Shown here: positions 19,702 to 27,775 of the stretch, piece after piece
Layout of the letters: every line of letters starts with the position of its first letter
Position numbering within the stretch: position 1 is the stretch's first letter
Assembly (NCBI RefSeq): GCF_003696265.1
Contig: NZ_RFFH01000003.1
Span: 124,001-188,000, forward strand
Origin: Nocardia stercoris
GTDB taxonomy: Bacteria; Actinomycetota; Actinomycetes; Mycobacteriales; Mycobacteriaceae
Direction: 5' to 3'
DNA length: 64,000 bases
Translations under genes and position numbers: made by a program
The notes under the pieces: model-generated
What the model saw: only the letters and a program-made list of their open reading frames with translations
What the model was told of the DNA's origin: nothing
The model's database searches: none

Positions 19702-20646
19702 GTGATCAGCGAGCTGCAACACGAGTTCCACGGCCTGCCCGTCGTGGAGTTCCCCGTCGACACCGACCCCGCGCCCGTACCGGGCCCGGTCGCCTGGCGA
19801 ATCTCCGTCCCCACCTACGACGCACCCACCACCTGGCCGGAGGCGTTCGAGAAGTTCCGTGCCACAGTCGATCCGGCGGGCGTGCAGGCGATCGTCGTCG
19901 GCGGCTGGTCCGATCCCTACGAACGGAGTTCCGCGCCCGTGGTGGAGGCCCTCGTCGCGGCCGCCGGCGAACTGACCGCCTTGCGCGCGGTGTTCCTCGG
20001 GGACATGACCGCCGAGGACTGCGAGATCTCCTGGATCACCCAGTCCGACATCACCGCCCTGCTGTCCGCGTTTCCCCGGCTCGAGCGCCTCGGGGTACGC
20101 GGTGGCAACAAGCTGGCGCTGACTCCGGTCCGGCACGAGACCCTGCACAGCCTGGTGATCGAGTCGGGCGGACTGCCGGCCGAGGTGGTGCGGGCGGTGG
20201 CCGCATCCGACCTGCCGGGCCTGACCGAACTCGAATTGTGGCTGGGCGCAGCCGATTACGGGGCCGACTCGTCCGTCGAGGACCTCGCCCCGATCCTGTC
20301 GGGTGACAAGCTGCCGCGACTGACCCGGCTCGCGCTGTCGGACAGCGAATACCAGGACGAGATCGCGGCCGCCGTCGCGACGGCGCCGATCCTGCCGCGA
20401 CTGCATGCGCTCGACCTGTCCAAGGGAGTGTTGCGGGACGCGGGTGCCGCGGCGCTGCTCGCCGGACAGCCGCTGACCCACCTCGAATCGCTCGATCTGC
20501 ACCACAACTATCTCAGCGACGACATGCGGGCCCGCGTGCGGGCGGCCCTCGAACCGTCCGGCGTGCGCCTGGATCTCGACCCCGGCGACGCCGACGAGTA
20601 CGAATACGACAGCACCGTCTACCGGTCGGTCGCGGTCGCCGAATGA
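19702..20646 (+). CDS. STM4015-family protein (leucine-rich-repeat-like)
   Basis: First gene of a five-gene overlapping operon matching Salmonella families STM4015-STM4011. The protein is 314 residues from GTG 19702, which has AGGAG nine bases upstream; an ATG at 19639 has no such site. Residues about 110-300 show leucine-rich-repeat periodicity, for example L-P-R-L-T-R-L-A-L-S and L-P-R-L-H-A-L-D-L-S-K-G. No catalytic motif is seen, so a scaffold or recognition role is the best guess. The acidic tail (about 295-305) is D/E/Y-rich. The stop overlaps the next start as ATGA. Confidence 0.85.
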   Translation: MISELQHEFHGLPVVEFPVDTDPAPVPGPVAWRISVPTYDAPTTWPEAFEKFRATVDPAGVQAIVVGGWSDPYERSSAPVVEALVAAAGELTALRAVFLGDMTAEDCEISWITQSDITALLSAFPRLERLGVRGGNKLALTPVRHETLHSLVIESGGLPAEVVRAVAASDLPGLTELELWLGAADYGADSSVEDLAPILSGDKLPRLTRLALSDSEYQDEIAAAVATAPILPRLHALDLSKGVLRDAGAAALLAGQPLTHLESLDLHHNYLSDDMRARVRAALEPSGVRLDLDPGDADEYEYDSTVYRSVAVAE

Positions 20647-21740
20647 CCCCGCCCCGCCTGGCGGTCGTCGGCAACCCGGAGAACCGCCGCGTCACGATGC
20701 TGCTCGATGCCGCTGCCCGCCTGGGCATTCCGGGCCCCCGGGTGGTGTCGTGGCGCGAGGTGCTCACCGCACGCGGTGCCCGGTTCGACCCCGACGAGGT
20801 GGTGCGCCTCGACTCACCCGGCGAGAACCCGGACGTGGACACCGCCCTGCGCGGCCCGGGCGCCCCGACGCGCATCGCGGACGGAACACGCTGGTACACG
20901 GCACTGCTCGCCGCGGTCGATACCCTGCGCGGCGGACGACGGCTGACCGATCCCGGCGATCTGGCGGTCCTGTTCGACAAGCGCCGCTGCCACGCGGAAC
21001 TCGCCGCGAGGAACGTCCCGGTGCCGGCCTCCCCCACCTCGGGTGCCGGGGCCCCGGTACCACCGGACTGGCCGGCGGTCCGCGAGTTGGCCGCCGCGGC
21101 CGGACTGCGGCGATTCTTCCTCAAGCCCGCACACGGCTCCGCCGCGGCCGGAGTGGTCGCGGTAGAGACCGCGTCCGGCGGACGGGTGCAGGCCCGCACC
21201 AGCGCCGAGGTCGCCGCGGACGGTGTCCACAACTCGCTGCGCGTGCGCCGGCTCACCGGTGAGGCACAGGTCGGTGCCCTCGTCGACGCGCTCGCCGGCG
21301 AACGCCTGCACCTCGAGGCATGGCTACCGAAACCGTCGTGGCAAGGCCGCACCGCCGACCTGCGCATCGTCGTGATCGCCGGGCGGGCGACCCACGCGGT
21401 GCTGCGCACCAGCGCCCACCCCATGACCAACCTGCACCTGGGCGGGCGGCGCGGCGACCTGGACACCGCGCGGGCCGCGTTCGACTCGGCCGGCTACGGC
21501 TGGGACACCGTACTCGCGGTGGCCGAAGCGGCCGCCGCGGCCTTCCCGCGCACCCTGTGCGTCGGGGTGGACCTGCTGCCCGCCGCGAACTGGCGCGGCG
21601 TCGCGGTCGGCGAGGTCAATGCCTTCGGCGACCTGCTCCCGGGCCTGACCGGGCTCCCGGGCCGCGCCGACGGCCTCGACACGTACGCGGCCCAACTGGT
21701 CGCGGTCAGCGAAGGCTGGTCCGACCGTGCCGCGGCCTGA
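20643..21740 (+). CDS. STM4014-family protein (ATP-grasp-like ligase)
   Basis: A 365-residue protein with ATP-grasp features: a lysine in F-F-L-K-P-A-H-G-S-A-A-A-G-V (about residues 162-175), a basic D-L-R-I-V-V-I-A-G-R-A strand, and a metal-binding-type C-V-G-V-D-L-L...V-G-E-V-N-A-F-G-D near residues 310-335. ATP-grasp enzymes usually join a carboxylate to an amine or thiol through acyl phosphate. The substrate here is unknown. It overlaps the STM4015-like gene by four bases, so the two are probably translated together. Family membership is recalled, not searched. Confidence 0.85.
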   Translation: MTPPRLAVVGNPENRRVTMLLDAAARLGIPGPRVVSWREVLTARGARFDPDEVVRLDSPGENPDVDTALRGPGAPTRIADGTRWYTALLAAVDTLRGGRRLTDPGDLAVLFDKRRCHAELAARNVPVPASPTSGAGAPVPPDWPAVRELAAAAGLRRFFLKPAHGSAAAGVVAVETASGGRVQARTSAEVAADGVHNSLRVRRLTGEAQVGALVDALAGERLHLEAWLPKPSWQGRTADLRIVVIAGRATHAVLRTSAHPMTNLHLGGRRGDLDTARAAFDSAGYGWDTVLAVAEAAAAAFPRTLCVGVDLLPAANWRGVAVGEVNAFGDLLPGLTGLPGRADGLDTYAAQLVAVSEGWSDRAAA

Positions 21741-21765
21741 CCAGCGCACTGCCGTGCACCCGGAC

Positions 21766-22572
21766 ATGACCGCCGTCGTCGGCTCCGACGACATCCTGCT
21801 GGTCACCCTCGACACCCTGCGCTACGACGTGGCCTGCGAGCTCGCGGCCGCCGGGCGGATCCCGAACCTGGCGCGACACCTGCCCGGCGGCCGATGGGAG
21901 CAGCGCCACGCCCCCGGCAGTTTCACCTACGCCGCACATCAAGCGATATTCGCCGGGTTCCTGCCCACCCCGGTCGGGCCGGGTCCGCATCCGCGGCTGT
22001 TCGCCGCCGAGTTCGGCGGGAGCGAGTCCACGGCCGCCGGGACATTCGTGTTCCCGGAATCGAATCTGGTCGCGGGTCTGACCGCCGCGGGCTACCACAC
22101 GGCGTGCATCGGGGGCGTCGGCTTCTTCAACCGCCGGGGCGCGCTGGGTTCGGTGCTGCCCGGCCTGTTCGCCGAGGCACATTGGTCACCCGAGCTGGGG
22201 GTGACCTCGCCGACCTCGTTCGAGGCGCAGGTGGAGCTGGCCGCGCGGGTGGTGGCCGGGCTTCCCGCCGAACGCCGGCTGTTCCTGTTCGTCAACGTTT
22301 CCGCTCTGCACCAACCGAATTGGTTCTACGCCGCGGGCGCGACCGCGGACGCCGGGGATACCCGGGCCACGCACGCGGCGGCGCTGGAGTACGTGGACCG
22401 GCACATCGGGCGCCTGTTCGCCGCCATGGCGAGCAGGCGGCGCTGCTTCGCGATCGTGTGCTCCGACCACGGCACCGCCTACGGCGAGGACGGCTACACC
22501 GGGCATCGGCTCGCACACCCCGTGGTGTGGACCGTGCCGTACGCCCACTTCTTCCTGGCGGGGCCGCGATGA
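21766..22572 (+). CDS. STM4013-family hydrolase (alkaline-phosphatase/sulfatase superfamily)
   Basis: A 268-residue protein with the alkaline-phosphatase-like fold: L-L-V-T-L-D-T-L-R-Y-D-V near the N-terminus (metal Asp, Thr as possible nucleophile) and V-C-S-D-H-G-T-A-Y-G-E-D-G (metal Asp/His) near residue 240. These proteins hydrolyse phosphate or sulfate esters or transfer phosphate groups. ATG 21766 matches the homologue start (A-V-V-G-S-D-D-I). An upstream in-frame GTG at 21727 would overlap the previous gene by 14 bases. It lacks a signal peptide, so it acts in the cytosol. The stop overlaps the next start as ATGA. Confidence 0.85.
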   Translation: MTAVVGSDDILLVTLDTLRYDVACELAAAGRIPNLARHLPGGRWEQRHAPGSFTYAAHQAIFAGFLPTPVGPGPHPRLFAAEFGGSESTAAGTFVFPESNLVAGLTAAGYHTACIGGVGFFNRRGALGSVLPGLFAEAHWSPELGVTSPTSFEAQVELAARVVAGLPAERRLFLFVNVSALHQPNWFYAAGATADAGDTRATHAAALEYVDRHIGRLFAAMASRRRCFAIVCSDHGTAYGEDGYTGHRLAHPVVWTVPYAHFFLAGPR

Positions 22573-23936
22573 CCGTCACCGACCTGCCCGTGCCGGCGCC
22601 GCCGTCGGACGAGGTGCCGCCGGGATACGTTGCGCCCTACCAGAACTACGTGTACGCGTACCCCCACAAGACGGCGTACCGGCAGCTGCGTCCCCGTCCG
22701 GCCCTGACCGAGCTGTGGGCGCACGAACCGCAGGACGCGCTGTCGCTCTACCTGCACGTGCCGTTCTGCGAGGTGCGCTGCGGCTTCTGCAACCTGTTCA
22801 CCCGGGTCGGCGCGCCGGGCGAGCTGACCACCCGCTATCTCGACGCGCTCGAGCGGCAGGCGGAGGCGGTGCGCGAGGCGCTGGTGCCGTCGGCCAGGTT
22901 CGCGACCGCCGCGTTCGGCGGCGGGACCCCCACCTACTTGACCGCGGCGGAGCTGAACCGGTTGTGCGACATCGCCGAGAGCCTGGGTGCCGACCTGCGG
23001 GCGGTCCCGCTGTCGGTGGAGGCGTCACCGGCCACGGCGACCGCCGACCGGCTCGCGGTGCTGGCCGCTCGCGGTGCCACCCGGCTCAGCCTCGGCGTGC
23101 AGAGCTTCGACGACACCGAGGCCCGTGCCGCAGTCCGGCCGCAGCGCCGCGCCGACGTCGAGGCCGCGTTGCAGCGGGTCCGCGACGCCGCGATCCCGTT
23201 GCTGAATATCGACCTGATCTACGGAATCGACGGCCAGACAACGGATTCCTGGGCTTCGTCGTTGGACGCCGCGCTGGCCTGGCGTCCCGAGGAGCTGTAC
23301 CTGTACCCGCTGTACGTGCGGCCGCTGACGGGCCTGGCCCGGCGGGGCGGTCGACCCGACCCGCAGTGGGACGCGCATCGCCTGGACCTGTATCGCCGCG
23401 GCCGCGATCGGTTGCTCGCGGCGGGCTACGTGCAGGAGTCGATGCGCATGTTCCGGCGCGGCGACGCGCCCGATCCGGGTCCCAGCGACTACGCCTGCCA
23501 GACCGACGGCATGATCGGACTCGGTTGTGGCGCACGGTCGTACACGCGGACGCTGCACTACTCCTTCGATTACGCGGTCGGCGCGCACGAGGTGCGCGCC
23601 ATCATCGACGACTATGTGGCGGGCACGGTCGCCGACTTCCGGCACGCCGCGGTGGGCCACGTGATGACCGAGGACGAAGCCCGGCGCCGGCACCTGCTGC
23701 AGTCGATCCTGCAGGCGACGGGAATGCCGTTGGCGGACTACCGTTCCCGTTTCGGCGCCGATCCCCACGAGCATTTCGGTGCCGAGCTCGACCGCTGGTC
23801 CGCCCGGGGCTGGCTGCGCGCCGGCGACGCCCGGCTGCGGCTCACCGAGCTGGGTCTGGCGTACTCCGACGCGCTGGGGCCCGAACTGTTCTCGCCCCGG
23901 GTGCGGGCCGCGATGGCCGCCTACGAGGGCCGCTGA
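22569..23936 (+). CDS. STM4012-family radical SAM protein (HemN/HemW-like)
   Basis: A 455-residue radical SAM enzyme. The cluster-binding C-x3-C-x2-C motif is C-E-V-R-C-G-F-C (about residues 65-72), followed by G-G-G-T-P-T (SAM binding). The layout follows coproporphyrinogen oxidase-like proteins, including S-L-G-V-Q-S-F-D and an N-I-D-L-I-Y-G strand, plus a HemN-like C-terminal domain. It probably does not make heme, because the gene always keeps company with this operon (from memory) and HemW/HemN paralogues have diverse roles. It is coupled by ATGA to the hydrolase and followed after two bases by the second radical SAM gene. Confidence 0.88.
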   Translation: MTVTDLPVPAPPSDEVPPGYVAPYQNYVYAYPHKTAYRQLRPRPALTELWAHEPQDALSLYLHVPFCEVRCGFCNLFTRVGAPGELTTRYLDALERQAEAVREALVPSARFATAAFGGGTPTYLTAAELNRLCDIAESLGADLRAVPLSVEASPATATADRLAVLAARGATRLSLGVQSFDDTEARAAVRPQRRADVEAALQRVRDAAIPLLNIDLIYGIDGQTTDSWASSLDAALAWRPEELYLYPLYVRPLTGLARRGGRPDPQWDAHRLDLYRRGRDRLLAAGYVQESMRMFRRGDAPDPGPSDYACQTDGMIGLGCGARSYTRTLHYSFDYAVGAHEVRAIIDDYVAGTVADFRHAAVGHVMTEDEARRRHLLQSILQATGMPLADYRSRFGADPHEHFGAELDRWSARGWLRAGDARLRLTELGLAYSDALGPELFSPRVRAAMAAYEGR

Positions 23937-23938
23937 CC

Positions 23939-24832
23939 GTGCTGACCATCCTGTACCGCGGCCCGCTCGCGTCCTGTGACTACGACTGCCCGTACTGCCC
24001 GTTCGCGAAGCGCCGCGACACCACCGCACAGCTGCGCGCCGACCGCGCCGCGCTGGAGCGTTTCTGCGCGTGGGTGGCCGGCCAGGAGCGGGAGCTGTCG
24101 ATCCTGTTCACGCCCTGGGGTGAGGGTCTCGTCCGGTCCTGGTACCGGCGGGCGCTGGTCGAGCTGTCCCGGTTGCCGCAGGTGCGCCGGGTGGCGATCC
24201 AGACCAACCTGAGCTGCCGCACCGGCTGGCTCGCCGACGCCGACCGCGACACCGTCGCCCTGTGGTGCACCTACCACCCCGGCCAGACACCGTACGACCG
24301 GTTCCTGACGAAGACCACCGAACTCACCGCGCTCGGGGTGCGTTTCAGCGTGGGGGTCGTCGGACTGCCGGAGCATCTGGAGCCCGCCCGCCGCCTGCGC
24401 GCCGACCTCGCCGATGCGGTGTACCTGTGGGTCAACGCCGCCGAGGGCCACCGGTACACCGACGCCGAGGCGGTCGACTGGACGGCCGTCGACCCCCTGT
24501 TCGACTACAGCCGGCGCCCGCACCGGACGCGGGGCCGGGCCTGCCGGACCGGGGAGTCGGTGGTGTCGGTGGACGGTGACGGCACCGTCCGGCGCTGTCA
24601 TTTCGTGCCCGAAGTACTGGGCAACCTGTACGACGGCTCGTTCCGGGACGCGTTGCGGCCCAGGCCTTGCCCGCTGGAGGTCTGCGACTGCCATATCGGC
24701 TATGTGCACGCCGAGCAGGTCCCGCTGTACGACGTCTTCGCGGGCGGGGTGCTGGAGCGGATCCCGGCGGAGCCGGTGTGGCTGCCGCCGCCTAGCCGAC
24801 CGCGCGGAAGTCGATCAGCAGCCGCGTGCTGA
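23939..24832 (+). CDS. STM4011-family radical SAM protein
   Basis: A 297-residue radical SAM enzyme starting at a GTG two bases after the STM4012-like stop. The [4Fe-4S] motif is C-D-Y-D-C-P-Y-C at about residues 13-20. The C-terminal third carries further cysteines (C-R-T-G, R-R-C-H-F, C-P-L-E-V-C-D-C) that could bind an auxiliary cluster, as in SPASM/Twitch enzymes. Such enzymes often modify peptides or install cross-links; the substrate is unknown. Its last 41 bases overlap the convergent M50 protease gene. Confidence 0.87.
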   Translation: MLTILYRGPLASCDYDCPYCPFAKRRDTTAQLRADRAALERFCAWVAGQERELSILFTPWGEGLVRSWYRRALVELSRLPQVRRVAIQTNLSCRTGWLADADRDTVALWCTYHPGQTPYDRFLTKTTELTALGVRFSVGVVGLPEHLEPARRLRADLADAVYLWVNAAEGHRYTDAEAVDWTAVDPLFDYSRRPHRTRGRACRTGESVVSVDGDGTVRRCHFVPEVLGNLYDGSFRDALRPRPCPLEVCDCHIGYVHAEQVPLYDVFAGGVLERIPAEPVWLPPPSRPRGSRSAAAC

Positions 24833-25523
24833 ACCCGAGGGCGGCCAGCGCGGCCGCGCCGAACAGCAGCACCCAGAACAGGCCGGGAATCTTGGTCAGC
24901 CCGGCCAGCTGGTCGGCGTCGGAGCCGTCGCCACGCACGCGCGTGCGCTGCAGTTCGGCCACCGCCCGCAGGCCGCCGAACAGCAGGAACCAGGCCGTGG
25001 TGTAGCCGAACACGCTCTGCTGCACCACGGTTCCGAACCACGACACCGTGAACACGGCGGCCCCGGCCAGCAGCACCGCCAGCAGGCCGAAGGCGTTGCG
25101 GATGAACAGCAGCAGCACGGCCAGCGCGGCGACGCCGATCCACAGCATCAGGGTCAGCCGGCCGGCGCCGAGCAGTGCGGCACAGCCCAGCCCGACCGCG
25201 GACGGTGCCGGATAGCCGGCCAGCGTGGTGAGTACCATGCCCAGCCCGTACGGCTTGCCCCGCGACACCGTGACCCCCGAGGTGTCCGAGTGCAGCCGCA
25301 CGCCGCTGAGGCTGCGGCCGGTAGCGACCGCGACGATCGCGTGGCCGGTCTCGTGCACGATGGTGACCCCGGTGCGCAGCCGTCGCCACACCGGATTCCA
25401 GCCGACCAGCAGCAGTGCCGCGAACGCTGTGGCCAGCACGACCCACGGCGGCGGGGCGGCCGAGACCGAACCGAGTCGGTCGGTCACCGAGGACAATTCG
25501 GCGGAGATCTGCGACACCTTCAC
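24792..25523 (-). CDS. M50B-type membrane metallopeptidase
   Basis: A 243-residue membrane protein with about six transmembrane segments and an H-E-T-G-H zinc motif (about residues 57-61) inside the membrane region, as in the Peptidase_M50B family. M50 enzymes cleave substrates within the membrane. Family members in actinobacteria are uncharacterised. The gene is convergent with the STM4011-like gene and overlaps its 3' end by 41 bp. It starts 118 bases from the lipoprotein gene, which runs the other way. Confidence 0.85.
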   Translation of the reverse strand: MKVSQISAELSSVTDRLGSVSAAPPPWVVLATAFAALLLVGWNPVWRRLRTGVTIVHETGHAIVAVATGRSLSGVRLHSDTSGVTVSRGKPYGLGMVLTTLAGYPAPSAVGLGCAALLGAGRLTLMLWIGVAALAVLLLFIRNAFGLLAVLLAGAAVFTVSWFGTVVQQSVFGYTTAWFLLFGGLRAVAELQRTRVRGDGSDADQLAGLTKIPGLFWVLLFGAAALAALGFSTRLLIDFRAVG

Positions 25524-25641
25524 CTGGCGAAGGGTATCCGGATCCGGCGCCGTCCGCGTTCGGGTCGATCCGCGGCAGGCGCCGACGTCAGCGGCCGGTT
25601 CGGCTGCTGCCGTCGCGGCCGCGAGGGCCTAGGCTGGGCAC

Positions 25642-25965
25642 ATGAGCATTCGCCGTTGGTCCGCCGTTGGTCTGGCCCTGTCCGCTGTGGCCGCCGTTCT
25701 GTTGTCCGGTTGTACCGAGGTGAAGCAGGCCCTCAACAAGGGTGGCGACACCCCGTGCAGCGAGTACGTGAAGCAGGACCAGGACACCCAGCGGATGACC
25801 GTCACCAAGTTCGTCCAGCAGCAGTCCGGTGACACCCAGCATCAGCCCGCGGGGACGACCGTGGACATGACGATGGCCGCGGTCGGTCTGCTGTGCAGTA
25901 CGCAGCGCGACCCGCAGACCCCGATCAAGAACGCCGACGTCGCGGGAATCTTTTTCAACAAGTGA
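25642..25965 (+). CDS. Small lipoprotein, possibly HdeA-like
   Basis: A 107-residue precursor with a type II signal peptide: R-R-W near the N-terminus, a hydrophobic core, and lipobox L-L-S-G-C with lipidated Cys at about residue 24. The mature part has two cysteines about 46 residues apart (in P-C-S-E-Y and L-L-C-S-T) and an A-rich helix, which resembles the disulfide layout of HdeA acid-stress chaperones. That likeness is weak and inferred. It is anchored to the outer face of the cytoplasmic membrane. Confidence 0.75.
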   Translation: MSIRRWSAVGLALSAVAAVLLSGCTEVKQALNKGGDTPCSEYVKQDQDTQRMTVTKFVQQQSGDTQHQPAGTTVDMTMAAVGLLCSTQRDPQTPIKNADVAGIFFNK

Positions 25966-26075
25966 CCCGCGACCTACTCTGGAGTACGGATGGATGTGAC
26001 CTACCGGACCATCCGGGTTGTACCCTTCGGGTAGGTTAGGTGTACCTCGTAGTAACTGACAATTTGGAGGCAAAG

Positions 26076-27629
26076 ATGCCTGTGCCGGAAGCTGCCGTCT
26101 TCGAACGGCTGCGCGGCTACGCGGCCGTCGACCCCGCGGCATCGCGCCCGACGCGGACCATCTCGGAAGTGTTCACCGGCAAGCCGCTCGGCGAGGTGCC
26201 CGTCGGCACCGCCGAGGACGTCGAGATCGCCTTCGAGAAGGCCCGCAAGGCACAGGCCGCCTGGGGTGCCCTGCCCGCCAAGCAGCGCTCCGCGGTGCTC
26301 GAGCGCTACCGCGAACTGGTCATCGACAACCGTGAATTCCTCATGGACGTCATCCAGGCCGAGACCGGCAAGGCCCGCTGGGCCGCCCAGGAAGAAGTCC
26401 TCGCGCTCATCCTGGCCGCCCGCTGGTTCGCCAAGCACGCCCCCCGGCTCATGGCCCCGCAGTCGGTGCGCGGCGCGTTCCCGGTCCTCAACCGCACCAC
26501 CGTCCTGCACCAGCCCAAGGGTGTCGTCGGTGTCGTCGCCCCCTGGAACTACCCCGCCGCGCTGGCGATCGGTGACGCGCTCCCGGCGCTGCTCGCCGGC
26601 AACGCCGTGGTGATCAAGCCCGACAGCCAGACCCCGTACTCGGCGCTGGCCAACGTCGACCTGCTGCGCCAGGCCGGCCTCGCCACCGACCTGCTGCAGG
26701 TCGTGCCCGGCCCCGGCAGTGTGGTGGGCACCGCGATCGTGGACCGCTGCGACTATCTGATGTTCACCGGCTCCTCCGCGACGGGCAAGCTGCTCGCCGA
26801 GCAGTGCGGGCGCCGCCTGATCGGGTTCTCCGCCGAACTCGGTGGCAAGAACCCGATGATCGTCACCCGCGGCGCCGACCTGGACAAGGTCGCCAAGGCC
26901 GCACTGCGGGCGTGTTTCTCCAACGCCGGCCAGCTGTGTATCTCCATCGAGCGTATCTACGTCGAAGAGGCCGTCGCCGAGGAATTCACCACCAAGTTCG
27001 TGGCCGCGGTCGAGGCGATGAAACTCGGTGTGGCCTACGACTATTCGACCGACATGGGCAGCCTGATCTCCGAATCGCAGCTCGAGACGGTGACCAAGCA
27101 CGTCGCCGACGCCGTGTCCAAGGGCGCGACCGTGCTGACCGGCGGTAACGCGCGCCCGGACCTCGGCCCGCTGTTCTTCGAGCCGACCGTGCTGTCGAAG
27201 GTCGACGACAACATGGAGGTGTGCCGGAACGAGACCTTCGGCCCGCTGGTCTCGATCTACCCGGTCGCCGATGTCGAGGAGGCGATCACCCGTGCCAACG
27301 ACACCGACTACGGGTTGAACGCCAGCGTATGGGCCGGTAGCAAGGCCGAGGGCGAGGCCATCGCGGCACGCCTGCACACCGGAACCGTCTGTGTCGACGA
27401 GGGTTACGCGCCGGCCTGGGGTTCCACCGGTGCCCCGATGGGTGGCATGGGGATCTCGGGGGTCGGCCGCCGCCACGGTGACGACGGCCTGCTGAAGTTC
27501 ACCGAGCCACAGACGGTCGTGGTGACCCGGTTCCTGAACCTGGACGCGCCCTTCGGATTGTCGCAGTCGGTGTGGCAGCCCATGCTGATGGGTATCGCGC
27601 GTTCGCTGCGATTCCTGCCCGGGCGCTGA
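26076..27629 (+). CDS. gabD2: Succinate-semialdehyde dehydrogenase (GabD2 type)
   Basis: A 517-residue NAD(P)-dependent aldehyde dehydrogenase. It oxidises succinic semialdehyde to succinate in the cytosol. The whole length matches M. tuberculosis GabD2 as I remember it, including P-T-R-T-I-S-E-V-F-T-G-K-P and D-Y-L-M-F-T-G-S-S-A-T-G. The catalytic Glu is in E-L-G-G-K-N and the catalytic Cys in N-A-G-Q-L-C. GGAGG at 26066-26070 supports ATG 26076. Short inverted repeats upstream (TACCC-TTC-GGGTA at 26021-26033) may be regulatory. A strong terminator follows. Confidence 0.93.
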   Translation: MPVPEAAVFERLRGYAAVDPAASRPTRTISEVFTGKPLGEVPVGTAEDVEIAFEKARKAQAAWGALPAKQRSAVLERYRELVIDNREFLMDVIQAETGKARWAAQEEVLALILAARWFAKHAPRLMAPQSVRGAFPVLNRTTVLHQPKGVVGVVAPWNYPAALAIGDALPALLAGNAVVIKPDSQTPYSALANVDLLRQAGLATDLLQVVPGPGSVVGTAIVDRCDYLMFTGSSATGKLLAEQCGRRLIGFSAELGGKNPMIVTRGADLDKVAKAALRACFSNAGQLCISIERIYVEEAVAEEFTTKFVAAVEAMKLGVAYDYSTDMGSLISESQLETVTKHVADAVSKGATVLTGGNARPDLGPLFFEPTVLSKVDDNMEVCRNETFGPLVSIYPVADVEEAITRANDTDYGLNASVWAGSKAEGEAIAARLHTGTVCVDEGYAPAWGSTGAPMGGMGISGVGRRHGDDGLLKFTEPQTVVVTRFLNLDAPFGLSQSVWQPMLMGIARSLRFLPGR

Positions 27630-27659
27630 CCTTTTCGGGGCGACCGATAGTCGCTATAC

Positions 27660-27698
27660 ACTGTGGGGCCGGAATTTTCCGGCCCCACAGTCGTTTTC
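27660..27698 (+). terminator. Rho-independent terminator after gabD2
   Basis: Perfect 15-bp arms (ACTGTGGGGCCGGAA / TTCCGGCCCCACAGT) with a TT loop, followed by CGTTTT, 30 bases after the gabD2 stop. Confidence 0.9.
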
Positions 27699-27703
27699 CC
27701 AGG

Positions 27704-27713
27704 TGACATGTCA
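27704..27713. promoter_or_regulatory. Short palindrome before the conservon
   Basis: TGACATGTCA is a perfect 10-bp palindrome 63 bases before the kinase start, in the only promoter-bearing gap upstream of the four-gene operon. Role inferred from position only. Confidence 0.3.
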
Positions 27714-27775
27714 AATCACGTCCCGCTCATCGAGATCGAGTTTACACCGTTCGTTTTGGGCGTTATGTTGCTGTG

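Noticed and set aside
18517..20505. 662-codon minus-strand frame opposite the Sel1-like and STM4015-like genes
   Set aside because: No family features. The plus-strand genes have Sel1 and LRR-like repeats and good ribosome binding sites.
20750..21262. Alternative-frame ORFs in the ATP-grasp gene
   Set aside because: They are low-complexity shadows. The chosen frame alone keeps the K-P-A-H-G-S and E-V-N-A-F-G-D motifs and the overlaps with its neighbours.
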